Shown: piece after piece, positions 1 through 8,193 of the stretch
Layout of the letters: every line of letters begins with the position of its first letter
How positions within the stretch are numbered: the first letter of the stretch is position 1
Source: 66-474 sp044464225
Lineage (GTDB): Bacteria > Pseudomonadota > Gammaproteobacteria > Xanthomonadales > Rhodanobacteraceae
DNA: 64,000 bases
Assembly (NCBI GenBank): GCA_044464225.1
Contig: JBIQLN010000008.1
Location: 67,718 to 131,717, forward strand
Reading direction: 5' to 3'
The notes under the pieces: model-generated
Seen by the model: only the letters and a program-made list of their open reading frames with translations
What the model was told of the DNA's origin: nothing
The model's database searches: none
Made by a program: the position numbers and the translations under genes

Positions 1-189
1 CGTCTCCATGTTCGGATTCGCCTGGGCGGCGGAGGCGGCGGCAGCAGCGGCGGACGAAGCTTCAGCCGCATTCTGCTGTGCCTGATCGGCAGCATTCTGC
101 GCCTGCTGCGACGAGTTGCCGCAGGCACTCAGGGCAAGTGCCATCGAGCCGGCGAGTGCAGTCGCAAGAACGGTACGAGTGAACTTCAT
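1..189 (-). CDS. Small Ala/Gln-rich lipoprotein, cut by the window edge
   Basis: The first 63 codons are visible and the gene runs off the left edge. The product starts MKFTRTVLATALAGS, followed by a hydrophobic stretch and a lipobox LSAC with the lipidated Cys at residue 23. After it comes a low-complexity Gln/Asn/Ala segment. This predicts export by Sec and lipidation by Lgt/LspA, probably as a small envelope lipoprotein. An AGGAGA ribosome-binding site lies about 6 nt before the ATG. A short hairpin (CCGTGG/CCACGG, 210-225) lies in the upstream leader. Positions 190-348 hold only this leader and the end of the thiolase gene. Function unknown. Confidence 0.8.
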   Translation of the reverse strand, partial: MKFTRTVLATALAGSMALALSACGNSSQQAQNAADQAQQNAAEASSAAAAAASAAQANPNMET

Positions 190-348
190 TGGATATCTCC
201 TGGATTGGGCCGTGGAAAGCCACGGGAGTGGCCGCGCTATTAAACCGCGTCTGGCTGAATAACGCCAGCATGTGGCTTTTTGCGGGCAAATGGCGTTCAG
301 TCGCCGCTTACGGCCCTCGGCGTACAACCCTGCAACCCGTCCGCACCA

Positions 349-1524
349 TCAAACCAGCTCGATCGCTATCGCGGTGGCTTCGCCGCCACCGATGCACAAC
401 GAGGCCACGCCACGCTTCTTGCCGGCATGCATCAAGGCGTGCAGCAACGTCACCACGAGGCGCGCGCCGGTGCAGCCGATCGGGTGGCCCAGCGCGCAGG
501 CGCCGCCGTGCACGTTGAGCTTGTCGTGCGAAATGGAAAGATCCTTCATCGCGGCCATCGCGACGACCGCGAAGGCCTCGTTGACTTCGAACAAGTCGAC
601 GTCGTCGACTTTCCAGCCGGTCTTCTGCAACACCTTTTCGATCGCGCCCACCGGCGCGGTGGTGAACCACTCGGGTTCCTGCGAATGCGTGGCGTGGGCG
701 ACGATGCGCGCCAGCGGCTTCACGCCGCGCGCCCGGGCGTCGTCGGCGGACAGCAGCACGACGGCTGCGGCGCCATCGGAAATGCCAGACGAACTGGCCG
801 CAGTGACGGTGCCGTTTTCCTTGCGGAAGGCCGGTTTCAAGGTCGGGATCTTTGCCGGGTCGACCTTGCCCGGTGTTTCGTCGACTGAAACGTCCACGTC
901 GCCCTTGCGCGAAGGCACGGTGACGGTGGCGATCTCGTCGGCGAAAGCGCCGGACTTCACGGCTTCCTGCGCGCGGCGCACCGATTCGGCCGCGAACGCG
1001 TCCTGTTCCTCGCGCGTGAAGTGGTACTTGTCGGCGCAGGATTCGGCGAACACGCCCATCGCCTTGCCGTCGTAAGGATTGATCAGGCCGTCCCACGCCA
1101 TGTGGTCGACCATTGCGCCGTTGCCGTAACGGATGCCGGTGCGCACTGCCGCCATGTGCGGCGCGTTGGTCATCGATTCCATGCCGCCGGCGACGACCAC
1201 GCTGGCAGAGCCGGCCTTGATCAGATCGTGGCCCAGCATGATGGCTTTCATGCCCGATCCGCACACCTTGTTCAGCGTGGTGCAGCCGGTCGAGGGAGGC
1301 AGCCCCGCCGCCAACGCGGCCTGGCGGGCGGGCGCTTGGCCGAGATTGGCGGGCAACACGCAACCCATCAGCACTTCACCGACGTCGTCGGGTGCAATAC
1401 CCGATTGCTGCAGTGCGGCGCCGATGGCGGCGGCACCGAGCTTGGGGGTGGGGAAGCCGGTGAACTGGCCGAGGAACGCGCCGATGGGCGTCCTTTTGGC
1501 GGCGGCGATGACGATGTCGGGCAT
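349..1524 (-). CDS. Acetyl-CoA C-acetyltransferase (thiolase)
   Basis: 391 residues, normal for a bacterial biosynthetic or degradative thiolase II. It condenses two acetyl-CoA to acetoacetyl-CoA or runs the reverse cleavage, in the cytoplasm. The acyl-accepting Cys88 lies in NKVCGSGMKA, the GHP motif with His347 is near the C-terminus, and the second catalytic Cys377 is in SLCIGGG. The ATG at 1524 opens the canonical MPDIVIAAAKRTPIG start and has a TGGAG ribosome-binding site. Reading frame continues upstream but adds only low-complexity sequence. It could serve PHA synthesis (a phasin is encoded near 50.3 kb) or fatty acid/ketone use; the sequence cannot decide. Confidence 0.93.
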   Translation of the reverse strand: MPDIVIAAAKRTPIGAFLGQFTGFPTPKLGAAAIGAALQQSGIAPDDVGEVLMGCVLPANLGQAPARQAALAAGLPPSTGCTTLNKVCGSGMKAIMLGHDLIKAGSASVVVAGGMESMTNAPHMAAVRTGIRYGNGAMVDHMAWDGLINPYDGKAMGVFAESCADKYHFTREEQDAFAAESVRRAQEAVKSGAFADEIATVTVPSRKGDVDVSVDETPGKVDPAKIPTLKPAFRKENGTVTAASSSGISDGAAAVVLLSADDARARGVKPLARIVAHATHSQEPEWFTTAPVGAIEKVLQKTGWKVDDVDLFEVNEAFAVVAMAAMKDLSISHDKLNVHGGACALGHPIGCTGARLVVTLLHALMHAGKKRGVASLCIGGGEATAIAIELV

Positions 1525-1708
1525 GATTGGACTCCAGGAAGCGACGCGTTTGAATTCGGCCGAACCGCAGGGCGGCTCCCGCGCGAATGGAAACGACTTT
1601 GGCGAATTATGCGGCGTATGCTGCGCTGCCGCAAATCCGTCGCATGCCGGGCGCCGCGCACCCGGGCAGAATGGCGCCATCGAGGAGGAAAAAGTTGGGG
1701 TCAGCGAC

Positions 1709-4519
1709 ATGATCGACGCGATTCCATTGCGCGCGCGCCGCCATCTCGGGTGGCTGGTGCCGGGCTTGCTGATTGCAGTGCTGTCGGCCTGCGGAGGCGG
1801 CGGCAACGGTGGGGTGCGCGCGTCGGCCGTCAGGCCGCCCCCGCCTCCACCCCCACCTGCCGCGCCCCAACCGCCGACCGACGCGCAGTTGTCGCTCACC
1901 AACACCTACGCCGCACATGCGGCCGGCTACACCGGCGCAGGTGTAACCATCGGCATCGTCGACAGCGGCATCATGCGCAGCAACCCGACCGTCAGCGGGC
2001 GCGTGCTGCAGGAATTCATCGACGTCGATTCCAGCACCAACGACACCAGCGTCGATGACGTGGTGGGGCACGGCACCTGGGTGTCCGAGATCGCGGCGGG
2101 CGCGGCTTTCGACCAGTTTCCCGGCGGCATCGCGCCCGGCGCGGACCTGGTGGCGGCCCGCATCATCCCGGATGATGCACCGTCCGACAGTGGCCAGCCC
2201 CCGACGCAGATCACCGCCGCCGATGCGCAGTTCTTCCAGCGCGTCAACCAGCAGTTGATCAGCGCCGGGGTCAAGGTGCAGAACAATTCCTGGGGCGGCC
2301 TCACGTGGGACACCACCGATCCGGATGTGAACCAGGCGTTCGGCGCGGCTTACGACGCGTTCGTCAACCAGCAGGGTGGGCTCGTGGTGTTCGCGGCCGG
2401 CAACGGCTCGGGCGCGCAACCGAGTACCTTCGCCCAGTTGCCGAATTTCGCGCCGGATCTCGCCAAAGGCTGGCTGACGGTGGTGGCGCTCGACAGCAAC
2501 GATCCGACCCATCTCGCCGGTTATTCCAATATCTGTGGCGCGGCGAAGGATTTCTGCCTTGCCGCACCCGGCGACGTGATCGTGCTGGACAAGGATGCAA
2601 CGGCCAGCACGGCCGATCCGGATTACTACGTCGTGCGCGGCACCTCGCTGGCGGCGCCCATGGTCACGGGCGCCGCCGCGCTGGTATGGCAGGCGTTTCC
2701 CTACTTCGACAACGACCTGGTGAGGCAGACCCTCCTTGGCACTGCCGATCCGCGGGGCGGTTCGCAACCGAACCCGACATTCGGTTACGGCGCCCTGGAC
2801 GTTGGCAGGGCGGTGCAGGGCCCCGCGCAATTCGACTGGGGCGACGTCGACGTGTCGTTCGACAACCTGATTTCGACCTGGAGCAACGACATCTCGGGCA
2901 ACGGTGGCCTGATAAAGCACGGCACCGGCACGTTGATCCTCACGGGGTCCAACAGTTACCAGGGGGGCACCCGGATACTGGGCGGCACCCTGCAGTCGAC
3001 CATCGCGCTGCCCGGCGACGTGACCGTCGGCAGCGCCGGTACCCTGGATGCGGTTCCGGGAGTGGCGGGTTCGTTGTCCAACTCGGGTACGGTCGTGGTG
3101 CCGGGCAGTGTGACGGAGGTCGGCGGCGACTACACCCAGACCGGCACGGGCACGCTTTCAATAAACCTGGGTGCGCTGCTTCAGGTGGCGGGTACCGCCA
3201 GGCTCGATGGGACGTTGAACGTGCTTGGGGCGATTCCCGGCTACGTCAGCAACGATCATGCGGACGTGCTGAAAGCCGGCAGCATCAACGGCGCCTTCGC
3301 GCAATTGACGACTTCGCCAGGCGTGTTTCTCAGCACCACGGTCCAGTACACCGCCGACAGTGTATGGCTGGACACGACCAGCCTCAGCATCACCCAGGCA
3401 GCGCAGGCAATGTCGATTACCGATGCAGCATCGTCGGCAGCGGCTGCGCGCGTGCAGAGCGGATTCGATGAGCTGGACTCGGAAATCGCGACAAGCCAGC
3501 CCGTCACGCCGGGTGTGCTGCACGGTGCCGGCGCGATCCAGCACGCGGCGACGCCCGCCTCCGCTCGCGCAACGCTGCAAAGTCTTTCGGGACAATTGCA
3601 CGCGGCAAGCGCCGCCATGCTCTTCGATGGCATTGCCGCCACCAGTGATGCGCTTTCCGGGCATTTCGACGACCTGCTCGATGGGCGTGCGAAGTCCGGC
3701 GCCTGGTACGGCGATCCCGGATGGGAGGGCGACCTGCAGCGCGGCGGTTATGCGGCCGCGAGCTTCCGCAGCAGCGGCAGCCTTGTCGGCGCGGACTTCC
3801 GGGTGGGTACACATGCAATCGTGGGCTATGCGGTCGCCGCCAGTCGCGGCTACGGCCAGCTCGATGGGGCATGGGACCGCAACCGGACATGGACCGATCA
3901 CGCGACGCTGTACGGTGGCGTAAACGGCAACGGGTGGTACGCGAGGGTGCAACTTGGCGGTGGCTGGTTCCATGAAGACGTGCAGCGCCTGTTGCTGCTG
4001 GGTGGACTGGTGGCACCGGTCGCCAGCGAATCGTCGGGCCGGTATTTCGCGGGATCCCTGGAAGGCGGGCACCAGCTCCGCATGGGCGGCGCACGCATCA
4101 CCCCGTTCGTCGACGTCCGCTACCAGCGCCTCGAGCAAGGTGCATTCGCGGAGGAGGGCGGCTACGGCTTCGGGTTGACCGCGAATGCACGGACGGCGGG
4201 ACGGCTGCAGGCCGGCGCCGGTGTGCGGGCGCAGCGCGCCTGGCGCACCGCCCATGGCATGCTGGTGGAATTCGACGGCAGCGCGTCATGGCGTCGCGCG
4301 GTCCATCGCTACGGCGACGTGTTCGAGGCCAGCTTCACCGGATTCGACGACTGGATGCCGGTGCAGGGGATTGGCCTGTCGCGCGATGAATCGGTGATTC
4401 GCGCGGGACTCGCGTTTTGGCCGACGCGCACGTTCCGCTTGCGGCTCGGTTATGCGCGTGAACGGGGCGAGCACCAGCGGGCGGACAGCATCATGCTGCA
4501 GGGGGCACTCGGATTTTGA
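1709..4519 (+). CDS. Lipoprotein-type subtilisin-family autotransporter protease
   Basis: 936 residues. The N-terminus carries a lipoprotein signal (VLSACGGGG), then a proline-rich linker. A peptidase S8 domain follows with the triad Asp85 (GIVDSGI), His121 (VGHGTW) and Ser313 (RGTSLAAP). Residues about 398-430 form a passenger-associated transport repeat (GTGTLILTGSNSYQGGT). The last ~270 residues look like an autotransporter beta-barrel, ending in Phe as outer-membrane proteins usually do. Type Va secretion to the cell surface is expected. The lipidated layout resembles NalP and SphB1, which process other surface proteins. The ATG at 1709 is chosen because the signal sequence follows directly; the purine-rich GAGGAGGAA is 19 nt upstream and a GGGG closer. 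Confidence 0.9.
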   Translation: MIDAIPLRARRHLGWLVPGLLIAVLSACGGGGNGGVRASAVRPPPPPPPPAAPQPPTDAQLSLTNTYAAHAAGYTGAGVTIGIVDSGIMRSNPTVSGRVLQEFIDVDSSTNDTSVDDVVGHGTWVSEIAAGAAFDQFPGGIAPGADLVAARIIPDDAPSDSGQPPTQITAADAQFFQRVNQQLISAGVKVQNNSWGGLTWDTTDPDVNQAFGAAYDAFVNQQGGLVVFAAGNGSGAQPSTFAQLPNFAPDLAKGWLTVVALDSNDPTHLAGYSNICGAAKDFCLAAPGDVIVLDKDATASTADPDYYVVRGTSLAAPMVTGAAALVWQAFPYFDNDLVRQTLLGTADPRGGSQPNPTFGYGALDVGRAVQGPAQFDWGDVDVSFDNLISTWSNDISGNGGLIKHGTGTLILTGSNSYQGGTRILGGTLQSTIALPGDVTVGSAGTLDAVPGVAGSLSNSGTVVVPGSVTEVGGDYTQTGTGTLSINLGALLQVAGTARLDGTLNVLGAIPGYVSNDHADVLKAGSINGAFAQLTTSPGVFLSTTVQYTADSVWLDTTSLSITQAAQAMSITDAASSAAAARVQSGFDELDSEIATSQPVTPGVLHGAGAIQHAATPASARATLQSLSGQLHAASAAMLFDGIAATSDALSGHFDDLLDGRAKSGAWYGDPGWEGDLQRGGYAAASFRSSGSLVGADFRVGTHAIVGYAVAASRGYGQLDGAWDRNRTWTDHATLYGGVNGNGWYARVQLGGGWFHEDVQRLLLLGGLVAPVASESSGRYFAGSLEGGHQLRMGGARITPFVDVRYQRLEQGAFAEEGGYGFGLTANARTAGRLQAGAGVRAQRAWRTAHGMLVEFDGSASWRRAVHRYGDVFEASFTGFDDWMPVQGIGLSRDESVIRAGLAFWPTRTFRLRLGYARERGEHQRADSIMLQGALGF

Positions 4520-4690
4520 CCTGTCGCCGGGGAGGCGGAAATTGGTCGCCGGTGCGCGGTGTGCCCTTGAATGCCACGCACACGACCGCACTTGCAGGTA
4601 ACGCCCGCTGCGTTCTCGCGATACCCGTTTGCTGAACCCGTGAATGCGATCGGCGCCCGTGGGCGCCGAGACCGTTACGTTGCGCGTTTC

Positions 4691-4728
4691 GCATGAAAAA
4701 TGCAAGACGTGCCAAATGAATTTCATGC
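4691..4728. promoter_or_regulatory. Inverted repeat upstream of the DUF1249 gene
   Basis: Perfect 8-nt arms GCATGAAA (4691-4698) and TTTCATGC (4721-4728) flank an AT-rich 22-nt spacer in otherwise GC-rich sequence, and a TAAGAT hexamer follows 8 nt before the start codon of the next gene. It may be a promoter region with an operator. A GC hairpin (4651-4668) without a T-run lies between it and the end of the autotransporter gene. Confidence 0.3.
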
Positions 4729-4742
4729 GCTAAGATCGACCC

Positions 4743-5252
4743 ATGCATTCATTCGTCGCTCCCCGTGAATCCACCCTGCGCAGACGCTCGTTCGCCGCGT
4801 CGCTCCTGCCCGGCCGTTTCGACTGGTTGATGGGCCTGTATGCCGAAAACCACAAGCGGCTGGCGCGGCTGTTCGCGCCGGAACGGCTGGGTGTGGGCGA
4901 ATACGTTTCATCGGTGGGCGACGGGCTCGACGTGCATCTGTCGGTGCAGGAGCGTCATCCGTATACGCTGGAACTCGGCCTGAGCTACGCGCTGCTGGAC
5001 GCGAGCACCGGCCACCCAGCGCCCTCGGCACAACTGCGCACCTACCTCGATGCACACATGACGGAGGCGCTGCATTGCGAGCCCGGCCGCGAGTTGTGGC
5101 AAGTGCTGGGTCCGCTGACGCCCGCGCGCAATGTCGTGCAGCATCGCCTGCGCATGAACGGCTTCCTCAACCGCTGGCTGGAATACCTGGCCGAGCAGGG
5201 CCATTCGTTGGCCACGCTGGAACGCCTGCCGCGGGTGTCCGAGGCGGCCTGA
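4743..5252 (+). CDS. DUF1249 family protein (YqiB-like)
   Basis: 169 residues, the usual length for this family, whose Escherichia coli member is YqiB. The conserved core is visible: a DWLMGLYAENHKRL segment near residues 28-42, then LDVHLSVQERHPYTLELGLSY and a C-terminal LNRWLEYLAEQGH. No signal peptide or membrane segment, so cytoplasmic. The molecular function of DUF1249 proteins is not established. It is a single gene followed by a bidirectional terminator. Confidence 0.85.
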   Translation: MHSFVAPRESTLRRRSFAASLLPGRFDWLMGLYAENHKRLARLFAPERLGVGEYVSSVGDGLDVHLSVQERHPYTLELGLSYALLDASTGHPAPSAQLRTYLDAHMTEALHCEPGRELWQVLGPLTPARNVVQHRLRMNGFLNRWLEYLAEQGHSLATLERLPRVSEAA

Positions 5253-5368
5253 GGCCAGGCTGCCGCTTGCCCCGCGACGGGGATCAAAAATGCGGTGTCT
5301 CATGGCGTGTGCGCATGGCGGTTCGACTTCGCCCGCCGCGAGCTGCGCTCGACATGAACCGGCACCCG

Positions 5369-5398
5369 AAACCAGGCCCGCAAAAGCGGGCCTGGTTT
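5369..5398. terminator. Bidirectional intrinsic terminator
   Basis: A 13-bp inverted repeat AAACCAGGCCCGC / GCGGGCCTGGTTT with an AAAA loop lies between the convergent DUF1249 gene and the M3 peptidase gene. Its ends supply short A/T tracts on both strands, so it can serve both transcripts. Confidence 0.75.
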
Positions 5399-5420
5399 CG
5401 CGCTTGCTGGGTTTCCGCAA

Positions 5421-7607
5421 TCAGCCGTCCTTCGAATCCAGGCCGCGGCGTTCCAGTAGCGGTTCGATGCGAGGCGCGTGGCCGGCGAAGTCGCTGAAAA
5501 GTTCCATCGCATCCTTGCTGCCGCCCTGCGACAGCAGTTTCGCGCGGAAGCGGTCGCCGTTCTCACGGGTCAGGCCGCCGTGCTGCTTGAACCATTCGAC
5601 GGTGTTCGCGTCCAGTACCTCCGACCAGATGTAGGCGTAGTAGCCCGCCGAGTAGCCGCCCATGATGTGGCTGAAGTAGGGCGTGCGATAGCGCGGCGGA
5701 ACCGGCGCGAAATCGGTTCCGTTGGCTTTCAATGCCGCCGCTTCGAATGCCATCACGCCGTCCGCTTCGGGCACCTTGTCGGCGCCGATCTGGTGCCAGC
5801 TCTGGTCGAGCATCGCGGCGCCGAGGTATTCGGTGGTGGCGAAACCCTGGTTGAACTTCGAGGTCGCCAGCACCTTGTCCAGCAATTCCTGCGGCATCGG
5901 TGCGCCGGTCTCGTGGTGCTTCGCGTAGTGCGCGAGCACGCTCGGCCAGTCCGCCCACATCTCGTTCACCTGCGACGGGAACTCCACGAAATCGCGCGGC
6001 ACGCTGGTGCCCGAGAAGTACGGATACTTCACGTTCGAGAACATGCCGTGCAATGCGTGGCCGAACTCGTGGAACATCGTGGTCACTTCATCCCATGTCA
6101 TCAGGGTCGGGCCATTGGCCGGCTTGGTGATGTTGAGGTGGTTGGCGACCACCGGCAGGTCGCCGGTGAGTTCCGACTGGCTCACGTACGCGTTCATCCA
6201 CGCACCGCCGCGCTTGGACGGACGCGCGTACGGATCGAACAGGAAGATCGCGAGCTGGCTGCCATCCTCGTTGAACACGTCGTACACCAGCACGTCGGGG
6301 TTGTAGACCGGGAGGTCGGTGCGCTGCTTGAAGCTGATGCCGTACTCCTGGTTCGCAGCGTAGAACACGCCGTTCTCCAGCACGTTCTTCATCTCGAAAT
6401 ACGGCTTCAACTGGCTCTCGTCGAACGCGAATTTGTCGGCGCGCACCTTCTCGGTGTAATACGACCAGTCCCACGCGGCCAGCTTGAACGTCGGTTCGCC
6501 CTTGGCGGCCTGGGTCTTGTCGATCATCGCCTGCAGGTCGGCGGCCTCGCGCCTGGCGTTGGCGACCGCCGGCGGTGCCAGCTTGCCCAGCATGTCGTTT
6601 ACCGCCTCGGGAGTTTTCGCGGTCTGGTTGGCGAGGCTGTAAGCCGCCCAGTTGGGATAACCCATCATTTGCGCCTTTTCGGCGCGCAGCTTCATCACCT
6701 TCGAAACCACCCCGGTGTTGTCGTACTGGTTGCCGCAGCTGCCGCGGACCAGCGATGCCTCGTAGATGCGCTGGCGCAGCGCGCGATCGTCGAGCTGTGC
6801 GATCACCGGCTGGAGGGTGGTGTTGACCAGCGCGATCACGTACTTGCCTTCCAGGCCACGTGACTTGGCGGCCTCGGCGGCGGCGTCGATCTGCGGGTCG
6901 GTGAGGCCGGCAAGTTCCTCGCGGCTTTCCACCACCACGGCCGAATCGTTCACCTCGGCCAGCACGTTCTGGCTGAATTCCGTGCCGAGTTTCGCCAGTT
7001 CGCCGTTGATCGCCTTCAGGCGCACCTTGTCGGCGTCGGAAAGCTGCGCGCCGGCGCGGACGAAATCGTCGTGGTAGCGTTCGATCAGTCGCAGGCCCTG
7101 CGGGTCGAGGCCCAGCGAAGCGCGGCTGTCGTACAGCTTCTGCACGCGTGCGAACAGTTTCGGGTTCAGCATGATCGCGTCGCGGTGGGCGGACAATTTC
7201 GGCGCGTATTCAGCCTGGATGGCCTTCTTGGTGTCGTTGTTCTCGACTCCCGACAGGCTGAAGAAAACGGTGGTGGCGCGATCGAGGATCCGACCGGATT
7301 TCTCCATCGCGATGATGGTGTTGTCGAACGTGGGTTCGGAGTCGTCGTTGGCGATCGCCTCGATTTCCCGGAGGTGCTCGGCCATGCCGCGGTCGAACGC
7401 GGGGGCGTAGTCGGAATCCTTGATCTTGTCGAACTGCGGGAAGTGCAGCGGCAGTGGGCTTTCGGTGAAGAACGGGTTGCCCGATTCGGTGCTCGCGGTT
7501 TGCGACGGCGTTGCGCCCGATTCGGATTCCTTGTTGGCGTCGGTCGTGCTGGCGCAACCGGCCAGGAGACCGGTCAACGCGAGGGCCAGCGTCAGCGAAG
7601 ATTTCAT
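5421..7607 (-). CDS. dcp: M3 family zinc metallopeptidase (peptidyl-dipeptidase Dcp-like), predicted lipoprotein
   Basis: 728 residues. After a lipoprotein signal (LTGLLAGCAS) and a short Ser/Thr-rich linker, the protein follows the Dcp pattern from residue ~45 (FDKIKDSDYAPAFDRGM). The zinc site HEFGH is at residues 513-517, inside TMFHEFGHALHG. The family removes C-terminal dipeptides or cleaves short peptides. The lipobox places this one in the envelope, unlike the cytosolic E. coli enzyme. The ATG at 7607 is chosen because the signal peptide begins there and an AAAGAG lies upstream. It is convergent with the DUF1249 gene and shares its terminator. Confidence 0.92.
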   Translation of the reverse strand: MKSSLTLALALTGLLAGCASTTDANKESESGATPSQTASTESGNPFFTESPLPLHFPQFDKIKDSDYAPAFDRGMAEHLREIEAIANDDSEPTFDNTIIAMEKSGRILDRATTVFFSLSGVENNDTKKAIQAEYAPKLSAHRDAIMLNPKLFARVQKLYDSRASLGLDPQGLRLIERYHDDFVRAGAQLSDADKVRLKAINGELAKLGTEFSQNVLAEVNDSAVVVESREELAGLTDPQIDAAAEAAKSRGLEGKYVIALVNTTLQPVIAQLDDRALRQRIYEASLVRGSCGNQYDNTGVVSKVMKLRAEKAQMMGYPNWAAYSLANQTAKTPEAVNDMLGKLAPPAVANARREAADLQAMIDKTQAAKGEPTFKLAAWDWSYYTEKVRADKFAFDESQLKPYFEMKNVLENGVFYAANQEYGISFKQRTDLPVYNPDVLVYDVFNEDGSQLAIFLFDPYARPSKRGGAWMNAYVSQSELTGDLPVVANHLNITKPANGPTLMTWDEVTTMFHEFGHALHGMFSNVKYPYFSGTSVPRDFVEFPSQVNEMWADWPSVLAHYAKHHETGAPMPQELLDKVLATSKFNQGFATTEYLGAAMLDQSWHQIGADKVPEADGVMAFEAAALKANGTDFAPVPPRYRTPYFSHIMGGYSAGYYAYIWSEVLDANTVEWFKQHGGLTRENGDRFRAKLLSQGGSKDAMELFSDFAGHAPRIEPLLERRGLDSKDG

Positions 7608-7712
7608 CGTTGCGGACTCTTTGGGGTAAGAATGGCCATCGTACCCAAGGCCCGCGGTTTTTGCCCGTGACCAAAGCCACGTATGCCTTGTTGCGTGGAT
7701 CCCGTGCGGACA

Positions 7713-7738
7713 CAAAAAAGCCCGCGCACGGCGGGCTT
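7713..7738 (-). terminator. Intrinsic terminator of the tRNA cluster
   Basis: On the minus strand AAGCCCGC, a short loop and GCGGGCTT are followed by a TTTTTTG tract. It sits 19 nt after the encoded CCA of tRNA-Asp and in the right orientation to end the Ala-Glu-Asp tRNA transcript. Confidence 0.85.
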
Positions 7739-7756
7739 GGAGAAGCACATCAGAAC

Positions 7757-7833
7757 TGGCGGAGCGGACGGGACTCGAACCCGCGACCTCCGGCGTGACA
7801 GGCCAGCATTCTAACCAGCTGAACTACCGCTCC
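7757..7833 (-). tRNA. tRNA-Asp (anticodon GTC)
   Basis: 77 nt with the 3' CCA encoded. Acceptor GGAGCGG pairs with CCGCTCC. The anticodon loop reads CTGTCAC, and the T-arm GGTTCGAGTCC is standard. The sequence is very close to E. coli tRNA-Asp. It is the last gene of the three-tRNA transcript. Confidence 0.97.
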
Positions 7834-7939
7834 GTCGTCCTGAAAAACCTGGTTGCACAACCGTTACGTTCGCATGCGGCGTATTGCGTGTTCCGAGCCG
7901 CACATTTTACTTGCATCACCACGTGCCATGGCAACACCA

Positions 7940-8015
7940 TGGCGTCCCCACGGGGATTCGAACCCCGGTCGCCACCGTGAAAGGGTGGTGTCCTAGGCCT
8001 CTAGACGATGGGGAC
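7940..8015 (-). tRNA. tRNA-Glu (anticodon TTC)
   Basis: 76 nt with CCA encoded. Acceptor GTCCCCA pairs with TGGGGAC, the anticodon loop is CTTTCAC, and the T-arm is GGTTCGAATCC. It is the middle gene of the cluster. The 106 nt between it and tRNA-Asp carry no gene. Confidence 0.97.
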
Positions 8016-8027
8016 AGCGTGGGGATT

Positions 8028-8103
<76 letters not shown>

Positions 8104-8119
8104 ACGCTGGGAACGCGAA

Positions 8120-8148
8120 AGAATAGGTGCGGTCGATTTCAGCGTCAA
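8120..8148 (-). promoter_or_regulatory. Sigma-70 promoter of the tRNA cluster
   Basis: On the minus strand TTGACG (-35, 8148-8143), a 17-nt spacer and TATTCT (-10, 8125-8120) give a near-consensus promoter. Expected initiation is near 8113, about 10 nt before tRNA-Ala. Confidence 0.75.
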
Positions 8149-8193
8149 GTATTTTGCGTGAAAATCGTTCGCGCATGACCCAAGGGAGGGACG

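Noticed and set aside
4520..4742. Intrinsic terminator after the autotransporter gene
   Set aside because: The hairpin at 4651-4668 has no T-run on either strand, so it was not called a terminator.
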